DNA from: JBBROS01 sp038229135
GTDB lineage: Bacteria; Pseudomonadota; Alphaproteobacteria; Acetobacterales; Acetobacteraceae
Length of the DNA: 64,000 nucleotides
Assembly: GCA_038229135.1 (NCBI GenBank)
Contig: JBBROS010000016.1
Coordinates: 1 to 64,000 of the forward strand
Reading direction: 5' to 3'
The translations under genes were made by a program, and so were the position numbers. Below the pieces are notes generated by a model. That model was given only the letters and a program-made list of their open reading frames with translations. It was not told the origin of the DNA and did not search any database. Each line of letters opens with the position of its first letter. Position 1 is the stretch's first letter. Positions 6,930-15,561 of this stretch are shown here, piece by piece.

Positions 6930-8617
6930 GCGGCCTTCTGGATGGATGGGGGCAGCAACGCGAGCAGCGCGCCATGGCCCAGGCGGGTGGACCAGTCGCC
7001 GAAGCCCTCATGGGCTATGCGGCCGGCGGCCCATGCGGCCACGAGCGGTTCGAGCGTGGCCGCGATGTCGGCAACGGGCAGCTTCTCGAGCAGCTTGAAC
7101 GAGAGGCGCGTGCCCTCGAAATCGCCGCCCACGAACAGCGCATATTGGCCCGGCACGCGGCCCACGAGCCCGATGTCGCCGGCGTAGGGGCGGCTGCAGC
7201 CGTTGGCGCAGCCAGCGATGCGCAGGCTGATGCGCTCGTCCGCCACGCCGTGCCGCTCCAGCACCGCCTCGATGGCGGCGACGATGGCGGGGCGCGCCCG
7301 CTCCGCCTCCGTGAGGGCCAGGCCGCAGAAGGGGAGTGCGGTGCAGGCGATCGACCAACGGGCCAGCGGGGTGAGGGACTGGGCGGGGCGGACGCCGTGC
7401 CGGGCGAACAGCGCGTCGATCTGGGCACGGTCGGCGGAGGCGATCCCGGTCAGCAGCACGTCCTGCTGCGGGGTGAAGACCGGGTCGGTGCCGAAGCGCT
7501 CGACGCACTCGCGCAAGGCTGCGCGCAGGGGCCCCGCGATGCGCCCGGCGTCGACCGGGATGCCGACCCACCAGCGCCCGTCGCCCTGCTCGTGCCATCC
7601 TAGCAGCTCGGGGAGGGCCAGCGGCGGCAGGGCGCGGGAAGGCTGCAGGGCGAGGCCGTAGCGGTTGGTGAGCTGGCTGCGCACCCAGTCGATACCTTCG
7701 TCTTCCACCACGTATTTCAGGCGTGCGCGACGGCGGTTGCTGCGATCGCCATAGTCGCGATGCAGGCCGACCACGGCCACGGCTGCATCCCAGAGCTGGT
7801 CCGGGGCGATGAAGCCAACGGCGGTGGCGAGGCGCGGGAACGTAGCAGCGTTGTTGTGGGTCATGCCGTGACCGCCGCCCACGAACAGCTGGTAGCCGAG
7901 CAGCGTGTCGCCGTCGGTCAGAGCGACCAAGCCGATGTCGTTGGCGAGCACATCGACCGTGTTGTCGGCCGGGTGCGCGAGGGCGATCTTGAACTTGCGC
8001 GGCAGGAAGGTGGGGCCGTAGATCGGCTCCTCCTCGGGCGCGCCGCTGGCCGCTTCGTCGAGGAAGATCTCGTAGTAGCCCCGGCTTTGCGGGAGCAGGC
8101 GATCCGACAACATGGCGGCGTCGGCCCGCAGGCGCGCGTGCAGCGCATCCGCGCGGGGGGCAGGGGTGGTCATGACGTTGCGCACCACGTCGCCGCAGGC
8201 CGCATACGTGGTCAGCAGCGCCTGGTTGATGGCGGCGATCTCGGGCTTGAGGTCGCCGAGCGTGGTGCCGTGGAACTGGATGCCCTGACGGGTCGTGATC
8301 TTTAGAGTGCCGTTCGCGTATTGCCCGGCGATACGGTCGAGGGCGAGGTATTGCGCCGCGGTCATGCGCCCGGCCGCGGCGCGGACGCGGACCATGAACT
8401 GCCATTCCTTGTCGAGCCCGGCCTGCTTGCGGGCTGTCGCGGTGTCGCGGTCGAACTGCTCGTAGGTGCCGTGGAACTTGAGCAGCGTGTAGGCCGCTTC
8501 GGACACGCCGCCCCTGGGCGAGCCCAGCAGCTCGTCGGCCACGGGGCCGCGCAGGCCGCGGCTGGTGCGCTTCAGGGTTTCCGCGCCGGAGGGCGGAGGG
8601 GCGTGCAAGGTGTCCAT
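6926..8617 (-). CDS. cysI: Sulfite reductase hemoprotein (CysI-type) / nitrite-sulfite reductase
   Basis: 563 residues, full length for the CysI family. The two ferredoxin-like halves and siroheme-binding region are present (TRQGIQFHGT, RNVMTTPAPRADALHA). The cysteine cluster for the coupled [4Fe-4S]-siroheme centre reads ACTALPFCGLALTEAER then GCANGCSRPYAGDIGLVG. It reduces sulfite to sulfide for cysteine synthesis; the flavoprotein or ferredoxin partner is not in the window. It overlaps the small membrane-protein gene by 4 bases. A YeiH-type exporter gene lies upstream on the same strand, a possible sulfur-metabolism cluster. Confidence 0.92.
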   Translation of the reverse strand: MDTLHAPPPSGAETLKRTSRGLRGPVADELLGSPRGGVSEAAYTLLKFHGTYEQFDRDTATARKQAGLDKEWQFMVRVRAAAGRMTAAQYLALDRIAGQYANGTLKITTRQGIQFHGTTLGDLKPEIAAINQALLTTYAACGDVVRNVMTTPAPRADALHARLRADAAMLSDRLLPQSRGYYEIFLDEAASGAPEEEPIYGPTFLPRKFKIALAHPADNTVDVLANDIGLVALTDGDTLLGYQLFVGGGHGMTHNNAATFPRLATAVGFIAPDQLWDAAVAVVGLHRDYGDRSNRRRARLKYVVEDEGIDWVRSQLTNRYGLALQPSRALPPLALPELLGWHEQGDGRWWVGIPVDAGRIAGPLRAALRECVERFGTDPVFTPQQDVLLTGIASADRAQIDALFARHGVRPAQSLTPLARWSIACTALPFCGLALTEAERARPAIVAAIEAVLERHGVADERISLRIAGCANGCSRPYAGDIGLVGRVPGQYALFVGGDFEGTRLSFKLLEKLPVADIAATLEPLVAAWAAGRIAHEGFGDWSTRLGHGALLALLPPSIQKAA

Positions 8618-8764
8618 GGATGAAGCGTGACGATGGACTTGTCGGGCCGCAATACTCGGGCCGAAGTTTGGGAGCCGATACTCCGGGGCCCCACTGTATC
8701 GAGAAAAATCTGTTGCTGCTCGACCCGTGGGCAGAAGACTTCGTCTCGCAACCAGCCCTCGCGT

Positions 8765-9778
8765 TTACGCGAGCAGCCGCAACAGCAGCAGGCTGGCGGC
8801 GACCAGCACGGCCAGCGACAGCACGACGGTTGCGCTGACGGCCGGGCCGGCGCGGGCGACGGTGCGGACATCCACCCCGAGGCCGAGGGCGGCCATGGCG
8901 AGGAGCGTGAGCGCGGAGGACAGCGTGGCCGTGAGGGCGACGGCCTGGGGTGGCAGCAGGCCGGTCGCCCGCAGCGCTGCCAGGGCCATGAAGCCCAGGA
9001 TGAACCACGGGACGGCCTGCGCAAATCGGATCCGGGCGCCCGCGGAGCGGCCGCTGCGGGCGGCCTGGAGCGAGAGCAGCAACACGAGCGGGCCCAGCAT
9101 CAGCACGCGGACGAGCTTGACCAGCGTGCCCGTCTGCGTGGCCAGTGCGCCCACGGGGACCGTGGCGGCCAGAACCTGCGGCACGGCATAGACCGTGAGC
9201 CCGGCGAGGATGCCGTATTGCAACTCCGACAACCCGGCGAGCGGGGCAGCGAGGGGCAAGAGCAGCACCACGGCGACGCCAAGCACGGCGGTGAAGGCGA
9301 TGGACGAGGCGACATCCTGCGCGGTCGCGCCGATCACGGGCGCGACCGCGGCTATGGCCGAGTTGCCACAGATGGAGTTGCCGGCGGCCACGAGCACGGC
9401 CATGCGGTGCGGCAGGCCGAGCGCGCGCCCGATGGCATAGCTGGCGGCCACCACGACGGTGACGATGGCGGCGATGCCGAACAGCAAGCCTGGCCCGGCG
9501 GCGCGGAGCGCGGGCAGGCTGATGGAGGCGCCGAGCAGAACGACGGCAACCTCGAGCACCGACTTGGCGGCGAAGGTGATGCCGGGGCGGAGCGGCGCGG
9601 GCGGGGTCCAGAGCGACCGGAGAGTGGCGCCGAGGAGGATGGCGAGCACCAGCGGCTCGACCCAGGTGCGGCCGAACAGGTAGGCCTCGAGCTGCCCCAG
9701 TGCGAGCGCGCCTACGGCAACCAGGGCCGTGAGGAGGAGGCCCGGCGCCAGGCTGGTCTTGAGGGTCGCGTCCGTCAT
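8765..9778 (-). CDS. YeiH/UPF0324 family membrane protein, putative sulfate exporter
   Basis: 337 residues, about ten hydrophobic helices. The family landmarks GNSICGNSAIAAVAPVIGA and TLVKLVRVLMLGPLVLLLS are clear. The ATG at 9776-9778 was chosen because residues upstream in frame are low-complexity Pro/Arg and overlap the divergent birA. Members are annotated as putative sulfate or sulfonate exporters. Transport direction and substrate are not proven, but the position upstream of cysI supports a sulfur link. The 147-base gap to cysI holds nothing I can assign. Confidence 0.85.
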   Translation of the reverse strand: MTDATLKTSLAPGLLLTALVAVGALALGQLEAYLFGRTWVEPLVLAILLGATLRSLWTPPAPLRPGITFAAKSVLEVAVVLLGASISLPALRAAGPGLLFGIAAIVTVVVAASYAIGRALGLPHRMAVLVAAGNSICGNSAIAAVAPVIGATAQDVASSIAFTAVLGVAVVLLLPLAAPLAGLSELQYGILAGLTVYAVPQVLAATVPVGALATQTGTLVKLVRVLMLGPLVLLLSLQAARSGRSAGARIRFAQAVPWFILGFMALAALRATGLLPPQAVALTATLSSALTLLAMAALGLGVDVRTVARAGPAVSATVVLSLAVLVAASLLLLRLLA

Positions 9779-9849
9779 GCCCCGGCTTACCCCGGCGGCG
9801 CCCGCAGGGCCACTCTTGCGAGGCCGCCGGCATCCGGAGACTGTGCCGC

Positions 9850-10578
9850 ATGATGGAGATGGTCGAGACGATCGGGTCGACGCAGGCGGAGATGCGGCGC
9901 CGAGCGGAGGCAGGCGCGCCGGAGGGGGCGTTGCTCGCCTTACGGCAGAGCGAGGGCCGGGGGCGCATGGGCCGGGCCTGGGCGTCGGAGGGTGGGAACC
10001 TGCATCTCTCCTTGCTTCTGCGCCTGCCTGGGCACGCGTGTCGGGCATGGATGCCAGGGCCGTGGGCCCTGCTGGCGGGGCTCGCGGTGCGCGAGGCTGC
10101 CCTTGCGCTGCTGCCGGGGGCGCCGCTTCGGCTCAAATGGCCAAACGACGTGATGGCGGGCGGACGCAAGGTCGCGGGCGTGGTGATCGATGCGGGTCCG
10201 GGGTGGGTTGTCATCGGCGTGGGGACGAACGTTACGCATGCGCCGCAAGTGCCTGGGCGGCAGACGGCGTGCCTGGCGGATTTCGGCGCCGCACCGGACC
10301 TGGTGGCCTTAGGGGAGGCCGTGGTGGCAGCGCTCGGCAGGTGGCGTGCAACCTACGAGCGCGACGGTGCGCGTCCGGTGCTGGCGGCCTGGGCGGATGC
10401 CGGACACCATTCTGGCGAGCGCCTGCGTGTCGGCAGCCTGGATGGCGCCTTCGCCGGGCTTGCCCCCGACGGCGCGATGCTGCTGGACGTGGATGGCCAC
10501 ATGCATCGGGTCGTCGCGGGCGAAGTCGGCCAAGCGAGCGGACCTACCCCCTCGCCCGCTGGAAGAGGGTTGGGGTGA
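9850..10578 (+). CDS. birA: Biotin--[acetyl-CoA-carboxylase] ligase, group I
   Basis: 242 residues with the BirA catalytic motif GRGRMGRAW (biotinyl-AMP loop) and LKWPNDV. There is no N-terminal helix-turn-helix, so it is a monofunctional group I ligase rather than a repressor. It attaches biotin to carboxylase BCCP. The ATG at 9850 is followed by another at 9853. The last dozen residues (TPSPAGRGLG) and the TGA stop come from an inverted-repeat element rather than conserved BirA sequence, so the C-terminus has apparently been rewritten by the repeat. Convergent with lexA. Confidence 0.9.
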   Translation: MMEMVETIGSTQAEMRRRAEAGAPEGALLALRQSEGRGRMGRAWASEGGNLHLSLLLRLPGHACRAWMPGPWALLAGLAVREAALALLPGAPLRLKWPNDVMAGGRKVAGVVIDAGPGWVVIGVGTNVTHAPQVPGRQTACLADFGAAPDLVALGEAVVAALGRWRATYERDGARPVLAAWADAGHHSGERLRVGSLDGAFAGLAPDGAMLLDVDGHMHRVVAGEVGQASGPTPSPAGRGLG

Positions 10579-10652
10579 GGGACAACTCCGCCAGCACGGG
10601 GCTCGGCGCGGACTTCGCGGCCCTCACCCAACCCTCTCCCAAAAGGAGAGGG
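10548..10652. repeat. Inverted-repeat (REP-like) element between birA and lexA, likely bidirectional terminator
   Basis: An 18-base arm at 10564-10581 matches in reverse complement a 17-base arm at 10621-10637, with one extra G. Inside the right copy, 10632-10639 and 10645-10652 form a perfect 8-bp stem with a CAAAA loop. It sits between two convergent genes and supplies the birA stop codon. The C/T-rich and G/A-rich arms resemble a dispersed element common in GC-rich Proteobacteria. A related sequence lies at 50828-50870. Confidence 0.7.
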
Positions 10653-10661
10653 CTTCACGGC

Positions 10662-11357
10662 TCAGTACTTTCGGAGCAGAGCCACCAGCCGTCCCTGGAC
10701 CTTGACCTGGTCCGCGGGCAGCACCTGGACCCGATGGGCCGCGTTGGCCGGCTCGAGCGCTACCGACGCGCCACGGCGGCGCAGGCGCTTCAGCGTGACC
10801 TCCCGGTCGTCCACCAGCGCCACCACGATCTGCCCGTTCTCGGCCGTTTCGCCCTTACGGATGATGACGGTGTCGCCGTCCAGGATGCCGGCCTCGATCA
10901 TCGAATCGCCATCGACCTCGAGCGCGTAGTGCTCACCGTTGCCGAGCAGCGCGAGCGGGACTTCGATCTGGGCGCCAACATCCCGCAAGGCCTCGATGGG
11001 CAGGCCGGCAGCGATCTTGCCGTACATGGGCAGCTGCACGGCCGCGGCCTCGTTGGCGGCGCGCACGCCGGGAAGGCGGGCGGAGAAATCCCCCCGGATC
11101 ACATTCGGGGCGAAGGCCGGGGTCGGCGCCGTCGCCGGCGTGTCGTTCGGGATGCGGACGACCTCGAGCGCGCGCGCCCGATGGTGCCGGCGGCGAAGGA
11201 ACCCGCGCTCCTCGAGGGCGGAGATCAACCGGTGGATGCCGCTCTTGGACTTGAGCTGCAAGGCCTCCTTCATCTCCTCGAAGCTCGGGGAGAAGCCGGT
11301 GGCCTTGAGATGCCGGTCGATGAAGGTCAGCAACTCGTGTTGCTTGCGGGTGAGCAT
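10662..11357 (-). CDS. lexA: LexA SOS repressor
   Basis: 231 residues, the alphaproteobacterial length. The N-terminal winged helix (MLTRKQHELLTFIDRHL, recognition helix SGIHRLISALEERGF) is joined by a Pro/Ala linker to the S24 peptidase domain. The self-cleavage site Ala117-Gly118 lies in GKIAAGLPIE, the nucleophile Ser152 in GDSMIEAG and the general base Lys190 in EVTLKRL. It represses DNA-damage genes and itself. A perfect SOS box lies about 45 bases upstream, consistent with autoregulation. Confidence 0.97.
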   Translation of the reverse strand: MLTRKQHELLTFIDRHLKATGFSPSFEEMKEALQLKSKSGIHRLISALEERGFLRRRHHRARALEVVRIPNDTPATAPTPAFAPNVIRGDFSARLPGVRAANEAAAVQLPMYGKIAAGLPIEALRDVGAQIEVPLALLGNGEHYALEVDGDSMIEAGILDGDTVIIRKGETAENGQIVVALVDDREVTLKRLRRRGASVALEPANAAHRVQVLPADQVKVQGRLVALLRKY

Positions 11358-11376
11358 GCGATGTCTCCTCGGTTCG

Positions 11377-11391
11377 GAACAAAACCGAAAC
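11377..11391. promoter_or_regulatory. Near-match SOS box in the lexA promoter
   Basis: GAAC-N7-AAAC, one mismatch from the reverse-strand form GAAC-N7-GAAC, 9 bases from the perfect box. It may be a secondary LexA site. Confidence 0.4.
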
Positions 11392-11399
11392 TCACGGAT

Positions 11400-11414
11400 G
11401 TTCTAATTTGGTTC
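11400..11414. promoter_or_regulatory. LexA-binding SOS box
   Basis: GTTC-TAATTTG-GTTC is a perfect match to the alphaproteobacterial LexA operator GTTC-N7-GTTC. It lies in the short AT-richer gap upstream of lexA (lexA start at 11357), consistent with autorepression. Confidence 0.85.
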
Positions 11415-11453
11415 TCCGCGCCGCGTCAACCGCCGTGTCGACTGGCGTGTGCG

Positions 11454-12647
11454 CTAATAACCGAGCGAATCGAGGCGAATGATCGAGACAAGGGCGCCTT
11501 CGGCCAATGCAGCGGCACCAGGTTCGCGCAAGACGAGGGCATCGGCCGAGGTGAAGACGCGCATCATGGCCGAGTCCTGCCGTGGGAACGGGGTCACGAC
11601 CAGGTCGCCGTTCGGCTCGACTTGGATCGTTGCGCGCAGGTGGTCGGCGCGATGGTCGTTCGCCGCGACGGCCGCACCAAGCCGGGCGCGCGTCGTTGCG
11701 GGAGGAGCGCCCGGCAGACCCTGGAGACGCTCGAGCATGGGCACCATGAAGAGCAGGCCGCAGACGAGGGCGGAGACCGGGTTGCCCGGAAGGCCCAATA
11801 CCGGCATGGCGCCGAGGCGGCCGGAGATGAGCGGCTTGCCCGGGCGCATGGCGATCGTCCAGAAATCCAGGGCGAACCCCTCCGAGCCCAACCCGGCCTG
11901 AACCAGGTCGTGTTCGCCCACGCTCGCGCCGCCGGTGGTGACGAGCAGGTCGGCGCGCACCGAGGCGGCCGCCTGAGCGATGGCCTCCGAGGTGTCGGCG
12001 GCGATGGGCAGCACGAGCGGGATGCCGCCCCGGGCGCGCACGAGCGCCGCAAGAGCGTGGGCGTTGGAACTGACGATGCCGCCGGGCGGCACGGGATCGC
12101 CGGGGAGAGCGATCTCGTCACCGGTGGCGAGGATCGCGACGACGGGGCGACGATGCACCGCAACCCACGGATGCCCGCCGGATGCCGCGAGGCCCACGGC
12201 GCGCGCGCCCAACCGGACTCCGGCGGGAACGAGCGTGTCGCCCGGCGTAAAATCCTGCCCGGCACGGCGGATGTGCCGCCCGGCGACCGGGGCCTCCCTG
12301 GGCGTCATGCGATCCCCGTCGACCGTCGCGTCCTCCTGGATCAGGACCGAATCTGCGCCGAGTGGGACGATGCTGCCCGTGAACAGGCGCAGCGCCTCGC
12401 CCGCGCCGAGCGTGCCGCGCCAGGGGTGGCCAGCGGGAGCGGCGCCCACCACGCGGCGGGGGCCGGTATCGGCGGCGCGCAGGGCGTAGCCGTCCATGGC
12501 CGACACGTCCTCGGGCGGCTGCGCCACGCGGGCCAGCATGGGCGCGGCCGACACGCGGCCCCAGGCTTCGGCCAGCGCCACCGTCTCGGGCCCGGTCGGG
12601 CGAAGCGGCGCGAGCATGCGGGCACGCGCTTCCTCGACCGAAATCAT
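11454..12647 (-). CDS. moeA: Molybdopterin molybdenumtransferase
   Basis: 397 residues, full-length MoeA/gephyrin E-domain protein. Motifs seen: MDGYALRAADT, LATGDEI, LLVTTGGASVGEHDLV and GLPGNPVSALVCG. It inserts molybdate into adenylylated molybdopterin in Moco synthesis. The start ATG shares one base with the moaC stop (TGATG), so the two are coupled. Last gene of the ppiD-trp-moa operon; 96 bases and the SOS box separate it from lexA. Confidence 0.95.
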   Translation of the reverse strand: MISVEEARARMLAPLRPTGPETVALAEAWGRVSAAPMLARVAQPPEDVSAMDGYALRAADTGPRRVVGAAPAGHPWRGTLGAGEALRLFTGSIVPLGADSVLIQEDATVDGDRMTPREAPVAGRHIRRAGQDFTPGDTLVPAGVRLGARAVGLAASGGHPWVAVHRRPVVAILATGDEIALPGDPVPPGGIVSSNAHALAALVRARGGIPLVLPIAADTSEAIAQAAASVRADLLVTTGGASVGEHDLVQAGLGSEGFALDFWTIAMRPGKPLISGRLGAMPVLGLPGNPVSALVCGLLFMVPMLERLQGLPGAPPATTRARLGAAVAANDHRADHLRATIQVEPNGDLVVTPFPRQDSAMMRVFTSADALVLREPGAAALAEGALVSIIRLDSLGY

Positions 12648-13132
12648 CAGGCCTGCTCGAAGCGCCCCGAGGCGCCGCCGTCCTTGCGGACCACCCTCAG
12701 GCCCTCGATCCGCATGCCGCGATCGACGGCCTTCAGCATGTCGTACACGGTCAGCGCCGCCACGCTCGCCGCCGTCAGCGCCTCCATCTCGACACCTGTC
12801 TTGCCGGTGGTTTTGACGGTGGCCTCGATCGAGACGCCTTCGTCGACCATCTCGAGGTCGACGACTACGGCGGAGATCGGCAGCGGATGGCAGAGCGGCA
12901 CCAGGTCCGCGGTGCGCTTGGCGCCCATGATGCCGGCGAGGCGGGCCACGCCCAGCACGTCGCCCTTCTTGGCGCCGCCCTCGGCCACCAGACGCCGGGT
13001 CGCGGCAAGCATGTGCACCGTCACGCGGGCGGTGGCGCTCCGGTCAGTGACGGGCTTGGCCCCGACATCAACCATGTGGGCCCGGCCCTCGGCGTCGAAA
13101 TGGGTGAGACCGGACTCGCGCCCCTCGCTCAT
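12647..13132 (-). CDS. moaC: Cyclic pyranopterin monophosphate synthase
   Basis: 161 residues from the ATG at 13130-13132, which gives the canonical MoaC N-terminus (LTHFDAEGRAHMVDVGAKPVT) and a 4-base overlap with the trpC stop. Conserved segments are GDVLGVARLAGIMGAKRTADLVPLCHPL and KTGVEMEALTAASVAALTVYDMLKA with the catalytic His/Lys region. It converts 3',8-cyclo-GTP to cPMP with MoaA, which is not in the window. It lies between trpC and moeA, so Moco synthesis shares a transcript with tryptophan synthesis. Confidence 0.95.
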   Translation of the reverse strand: MSEGRESGLTHFDAEGRAHMVDVGAKPVTDRSATARVTVHMLAATRRLVAEGGAKKGDVLGVARLAGIMGAKRTADLVPLCHPLPISAVVVDLEMVDEGVSIEATVKTTGKTGVEMEALTAASVAALTVYDMLKAVDRGMRIEGLRVVRKDGGASGRFEQA

Positions 13133-13947
13133 GCGCCGAGCAGGGCCCGTGTCGCGGCACCCACGTCCGGCTGCTTGAGCAGGCTTTCGCCCACGAGGAA
13201 GCACCGGGCGCCGGCTTCGGCGAGTTGCTTCACGTCCTCATGCGTGCGGATGCCGCTTTCGGCGACGAGGAAACGGTCCGACGGCACGTATGGGGCGAGC
13301 TCGGCCGTAGTGGCCAGATCGGTCTTCAACGTCTTGAGATTGCGGTTGTTGATCCCGATCAGCGCCGTCTGTAGGCCCAGCGCACGGTCGAGTTCGCGGC
13401 GGTCATGCACCTCCACCAGCACGTCCATGTCGAGCGCGCGGGCCAGTGACTCGAGGTCGCGGGCGACCTGGTCCGAGAGTGCTGCCATGATGAGCAGCAC
13501 GCAATCGGCTCCCATCACGCGGGCCTCGTAGATCTGCCACGGGTCCAGCATGAAATCCTTCCGGAGCACCGGCAGCTTCACCGCGGCGCGGGCGGCGCGC
13601 AGGTCTTCGGCGTTGCCCTGGAAATGGGCCTCGTCGGTGAGCACGGACAGGCAGGTGGCGCCGGCTTCGGCGTAGTCGTGGGCAAGCTGGGCCGGATCAA
13701 AGCCCGGGCGGATGAGGCCTGCCGAGGGCGAGGCCTTCTTTATCTCGGCAATGAGGCCCCAGCCGCCCTGCGCGACCTGGTGCATCAGGGCAGCGCCGAA
13801 GCCGCGGGTATGGGGCGGGTGGCGGCCGAGCGACTGACGGAGGGCCGCCTCGCTGGTGCGGGCCCGGCGTCGGCCGACCTCGGCGAGCGTATCGGCGCAA
13901 ATGCGCGCGAGCGCGTCCGAGGCGGGGGTATGGGGAAGGCTGTCCAT
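13129..13947 (-). CDS. trpC: Indole-3-glycerol phosphate synthase
   Basis: 272 residues, monofunctional TrpC (no TrpF fusion). TIM-barrel motifs: LIAEIKKASPSAGLIR (catalytic Lys), LPVLRKDFMLDPWQIYEARVMGADCVLLI, LVEVHDRREL, IGINNRNLKTLKTD and VAESGIRTHEDV. It closes the indole ring in tryptophan synthesis. It is 18 bases downstream of trpD and overlaps moaC by 4 bases. Confidence 0.97.
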   Translation of the reverse strand: MDSLPHTPASDALARICADTLAEVGRRRARTSEAALRQSLGRHPPHTRGFGAALMHQVAQGGWGLIAEIKKASPSAGLIRPGFDPAQLAHDYAEAGATCLSVLTDEAHFQGNAEDLRAARAAVKLPVLRKDFMLDPWQIYEARVMGADCVLLIMAALSDQVARDLESLARALDMDVLVEVHDRRELDRALGLQTALIGINNRNLKTLKTDLATTAELAPYVPSDRFLVAESGIRTHEDVKQLAEAGARCFLVGESLLKQPDVGAATRALLGA

Positions 13948-13965
13948 GGTGGCTTTCGATGTCTT

Positions 13966-14973
13966 TCAGGCCGTTGCGCGGCGGAGTGCATCGAGCGCCG
14001 CAAGTGCGCGGCCGGAATCGAGGCTGGTCGCGGCCAACGCGGCGCCGGCAAGGAGATTTGGCGTCCGGCCCGCGACCACAAGGGCTGCTCCAGCGTTGAG
14101 CAGCACTGTGTCCCGGTAGGGTCCAGGCGCGCCCTGCAGCAGAGCCAGCAGCGCGGCTGCGTTCATGGCTGCGTCGCCGCCTCGGATGGCCTCGACCGGC
14201 GCGCGCGCGAGCCCGGCCTGCTCGGGCTCCACGGTGAAGCGCTCGATGCGGCCGTGCTCGAGCGAGACGACTTCGCTAGGGCCGGCCAGGGTGAGTTCGT
14301 CGAGGCCGTGGCCGTGCACCAGCCAGGCGCGCTCGGTGCCGAGGGCCGCGAGCGTCTCGGCCATGGGGAGCAGCCAGGCAGGGTCGAACACACCGGTGAG
14401 CTGGCGGCGGACCTGGGCCGGGTTGGCGAGCGGGCCGAGCAGGTTGAAGATGGTGCGGGTGCCCAGCTCCACGCGCGGCCCGGCGGCGTGGCGCAGGGCA
14501 GCATGGTGCCGCGGCGCGAACATGAAGATGCAGCCGGCCTGGGCCATGACGTCCGGAAGCCGGGCCAGCGGCACGTCCACGTCCACGCCGAGGGCCTGCA
14601 ACACGTCGGCGCCGCCGGTGCGGGAGCTGAGGGCGCGGTTGCCGTGCTTTGCCACGGCCACGCCGCAGCCTGCCAGCACGAACGTGACGGCGGTGGAGAC
14701 GTTCAGCGTGCCCGCGTTGTCCCCACCCGTGCCGCAGACGTCGATGGCGCCGGGCGGCAAGAAGACACGGTTCATGCGGGCGAGCATCGCACGGACGGCG
14801 CCGGTGAGCTCCGGCACCGTCTCGCTGCGGACGCGCATGGCCATCAGCATCCCGGCGATCTGCGCGGGCGTGGCCTCGCCGGACATCACCACACCGAACG
14901 CGGCCTCCGACTCGTCGGCGGTGAGCGTCTCGCCGAGGGCGAGCCGGGCGAGGACGGGCTTGAGCGAGTTCAT
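13966..14973 (-). CDS. trpD: Anthranilate phosphoribosyltransferase
   Basis: 335 residues from the ATG at 14971-14973, which overlaps the trpG stop (ATGA); the frame is open further upstream but antisense-like there. PRPP-binding glycine motif DVCGTGGDNAGTLNVST, then KHGNRALSSRTGGADVLQALG and RTIFNLLGPLANPA, all TrpD signatures. It transfers phosphoribose to anthranilate. TrpG is a separate upstream protein, not fused. Confidence 0.97.
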   Translation of the reverse strand: MNSLKPVLARLALGETLTADESEAAFGVVMSGEATPAQIAGMLMAMRVRSETVPELTGAVRAMLARMNRVFLPPGAIDVCGTGGDNAGTLNVSTAVTFVLAGCGVAVAKHGNRALSSRTGGADVLQALGVDVDVPLARLPDVMAQAGCIFMFAPRHHAALRHAAGPRVELGTRTIFNLLGPLANPAQVRRQLTGVFDPAWLLPMAETLAALGTERAWLVHGHGLDELTLAGPSEVVSLEHGRIERFTVEPEQAGLARAPVEAIRGGDAAMNAAALLALLQGAPGPYRDTVLLNAGAALVVAGRTPNLLAGAALAATSLDSGRALAALDALRRATA

Positions 14974-15551
14974 GCGGCGATCGTTGCGAAGGCCAGGAAA
15001 TTGCGGAGCAGCGCGTGGCCGTGCTCGGAGGCGATGCTCTCGGGGTGGAACTGCACGCCGTGGATGGGGAGCGTGCGGTGCTGCAGGCCCATGATGGCGC
15101 CGTCCTCCGTCCAGGCGAGCGGCTCGAGCACGGCGGGGAGCGTTTCGGGCGCGACGACGAGGCTGTGGTAGCGGGCGGCCCGGAACGGGGAGGGCAGGCC
15201 CGCGAAGAGGCCGCCGCCGCGGTGGCTCACGCCGCTGACCTTGCCGTGCATGGGCACCGGGGCGCGCACGACCTGGCCGCCGAAGGCCTGGCCGATCGCC
15301 TGGTGGCCAAGGCAGACGCCGAGCAGCGGGACGCGGGCCTCGGCGGCGGCGGCGATGAGGTCGAGGCAGACCCCGGCCTCGTTCGGCGTGCAGGGTCCGG
15401 GGCTGAGTACGATGGCGCTGGGGCGGCGGGCGAGGGCCTGGGCGGGGGTCAGCGCGTCGTTGCGGACCACGTCGCACTCGGCGCCGAGGTCGCCCAGCAG
15501 GTGGACCAGGTTGAAGGTGAAGCTGTCGTAATTGTCGACGAGAAGTATCAT
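14970..15551 (-). CDS. trpG: Anthranilate synthase component II (glutamine amidotransferase)
   Basis: 193 residues, class I glutamine amidotransferase: nucleophile Cys80 in LLGVCLGHQAIGQ and the His/Glu pair in VQFHPESI, with LVDNYDSFTFNLVHLLG at the N-terminus. It supplies ammonia to TrpE. It starts 10 bases after the trpE stop. Confidence 0.97.
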   Translation of the reverse strand: MILLVDNYDSFTFNLVHLLGDLGAECDVVRNDALTPAQALARRPSAIVLSPGPCTPNEAGVCLDLIAAAAEARVPLLGVCLGHQAIGQAFGGQVVRAPVPMHGKVSGVSHRGGGLFAGLPSPFRAARYHSLVVAPETLPAVLEPLAWTEDGAIMGLQHRTLPIHGVQFHPESIASEHGHALLRNFLAFATIAA

Positions 15552-15561
15552 GGGAGGAAGA

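Noticed and set aside
7008..10214. 1068-residue minus-strand reading frame overlapping cysI and the YeiH gene
   Set aside because: It is a different frame over well-supported genes, Arg/Pro-rich with no domain; a GC-content artefact.
9729..13178. 1149-residue plus-strand reading frame antisense to lexA, moeA and moaC
   Set aside because: It overlaps genes with clear catalytic motifs and has no recognisable domain.
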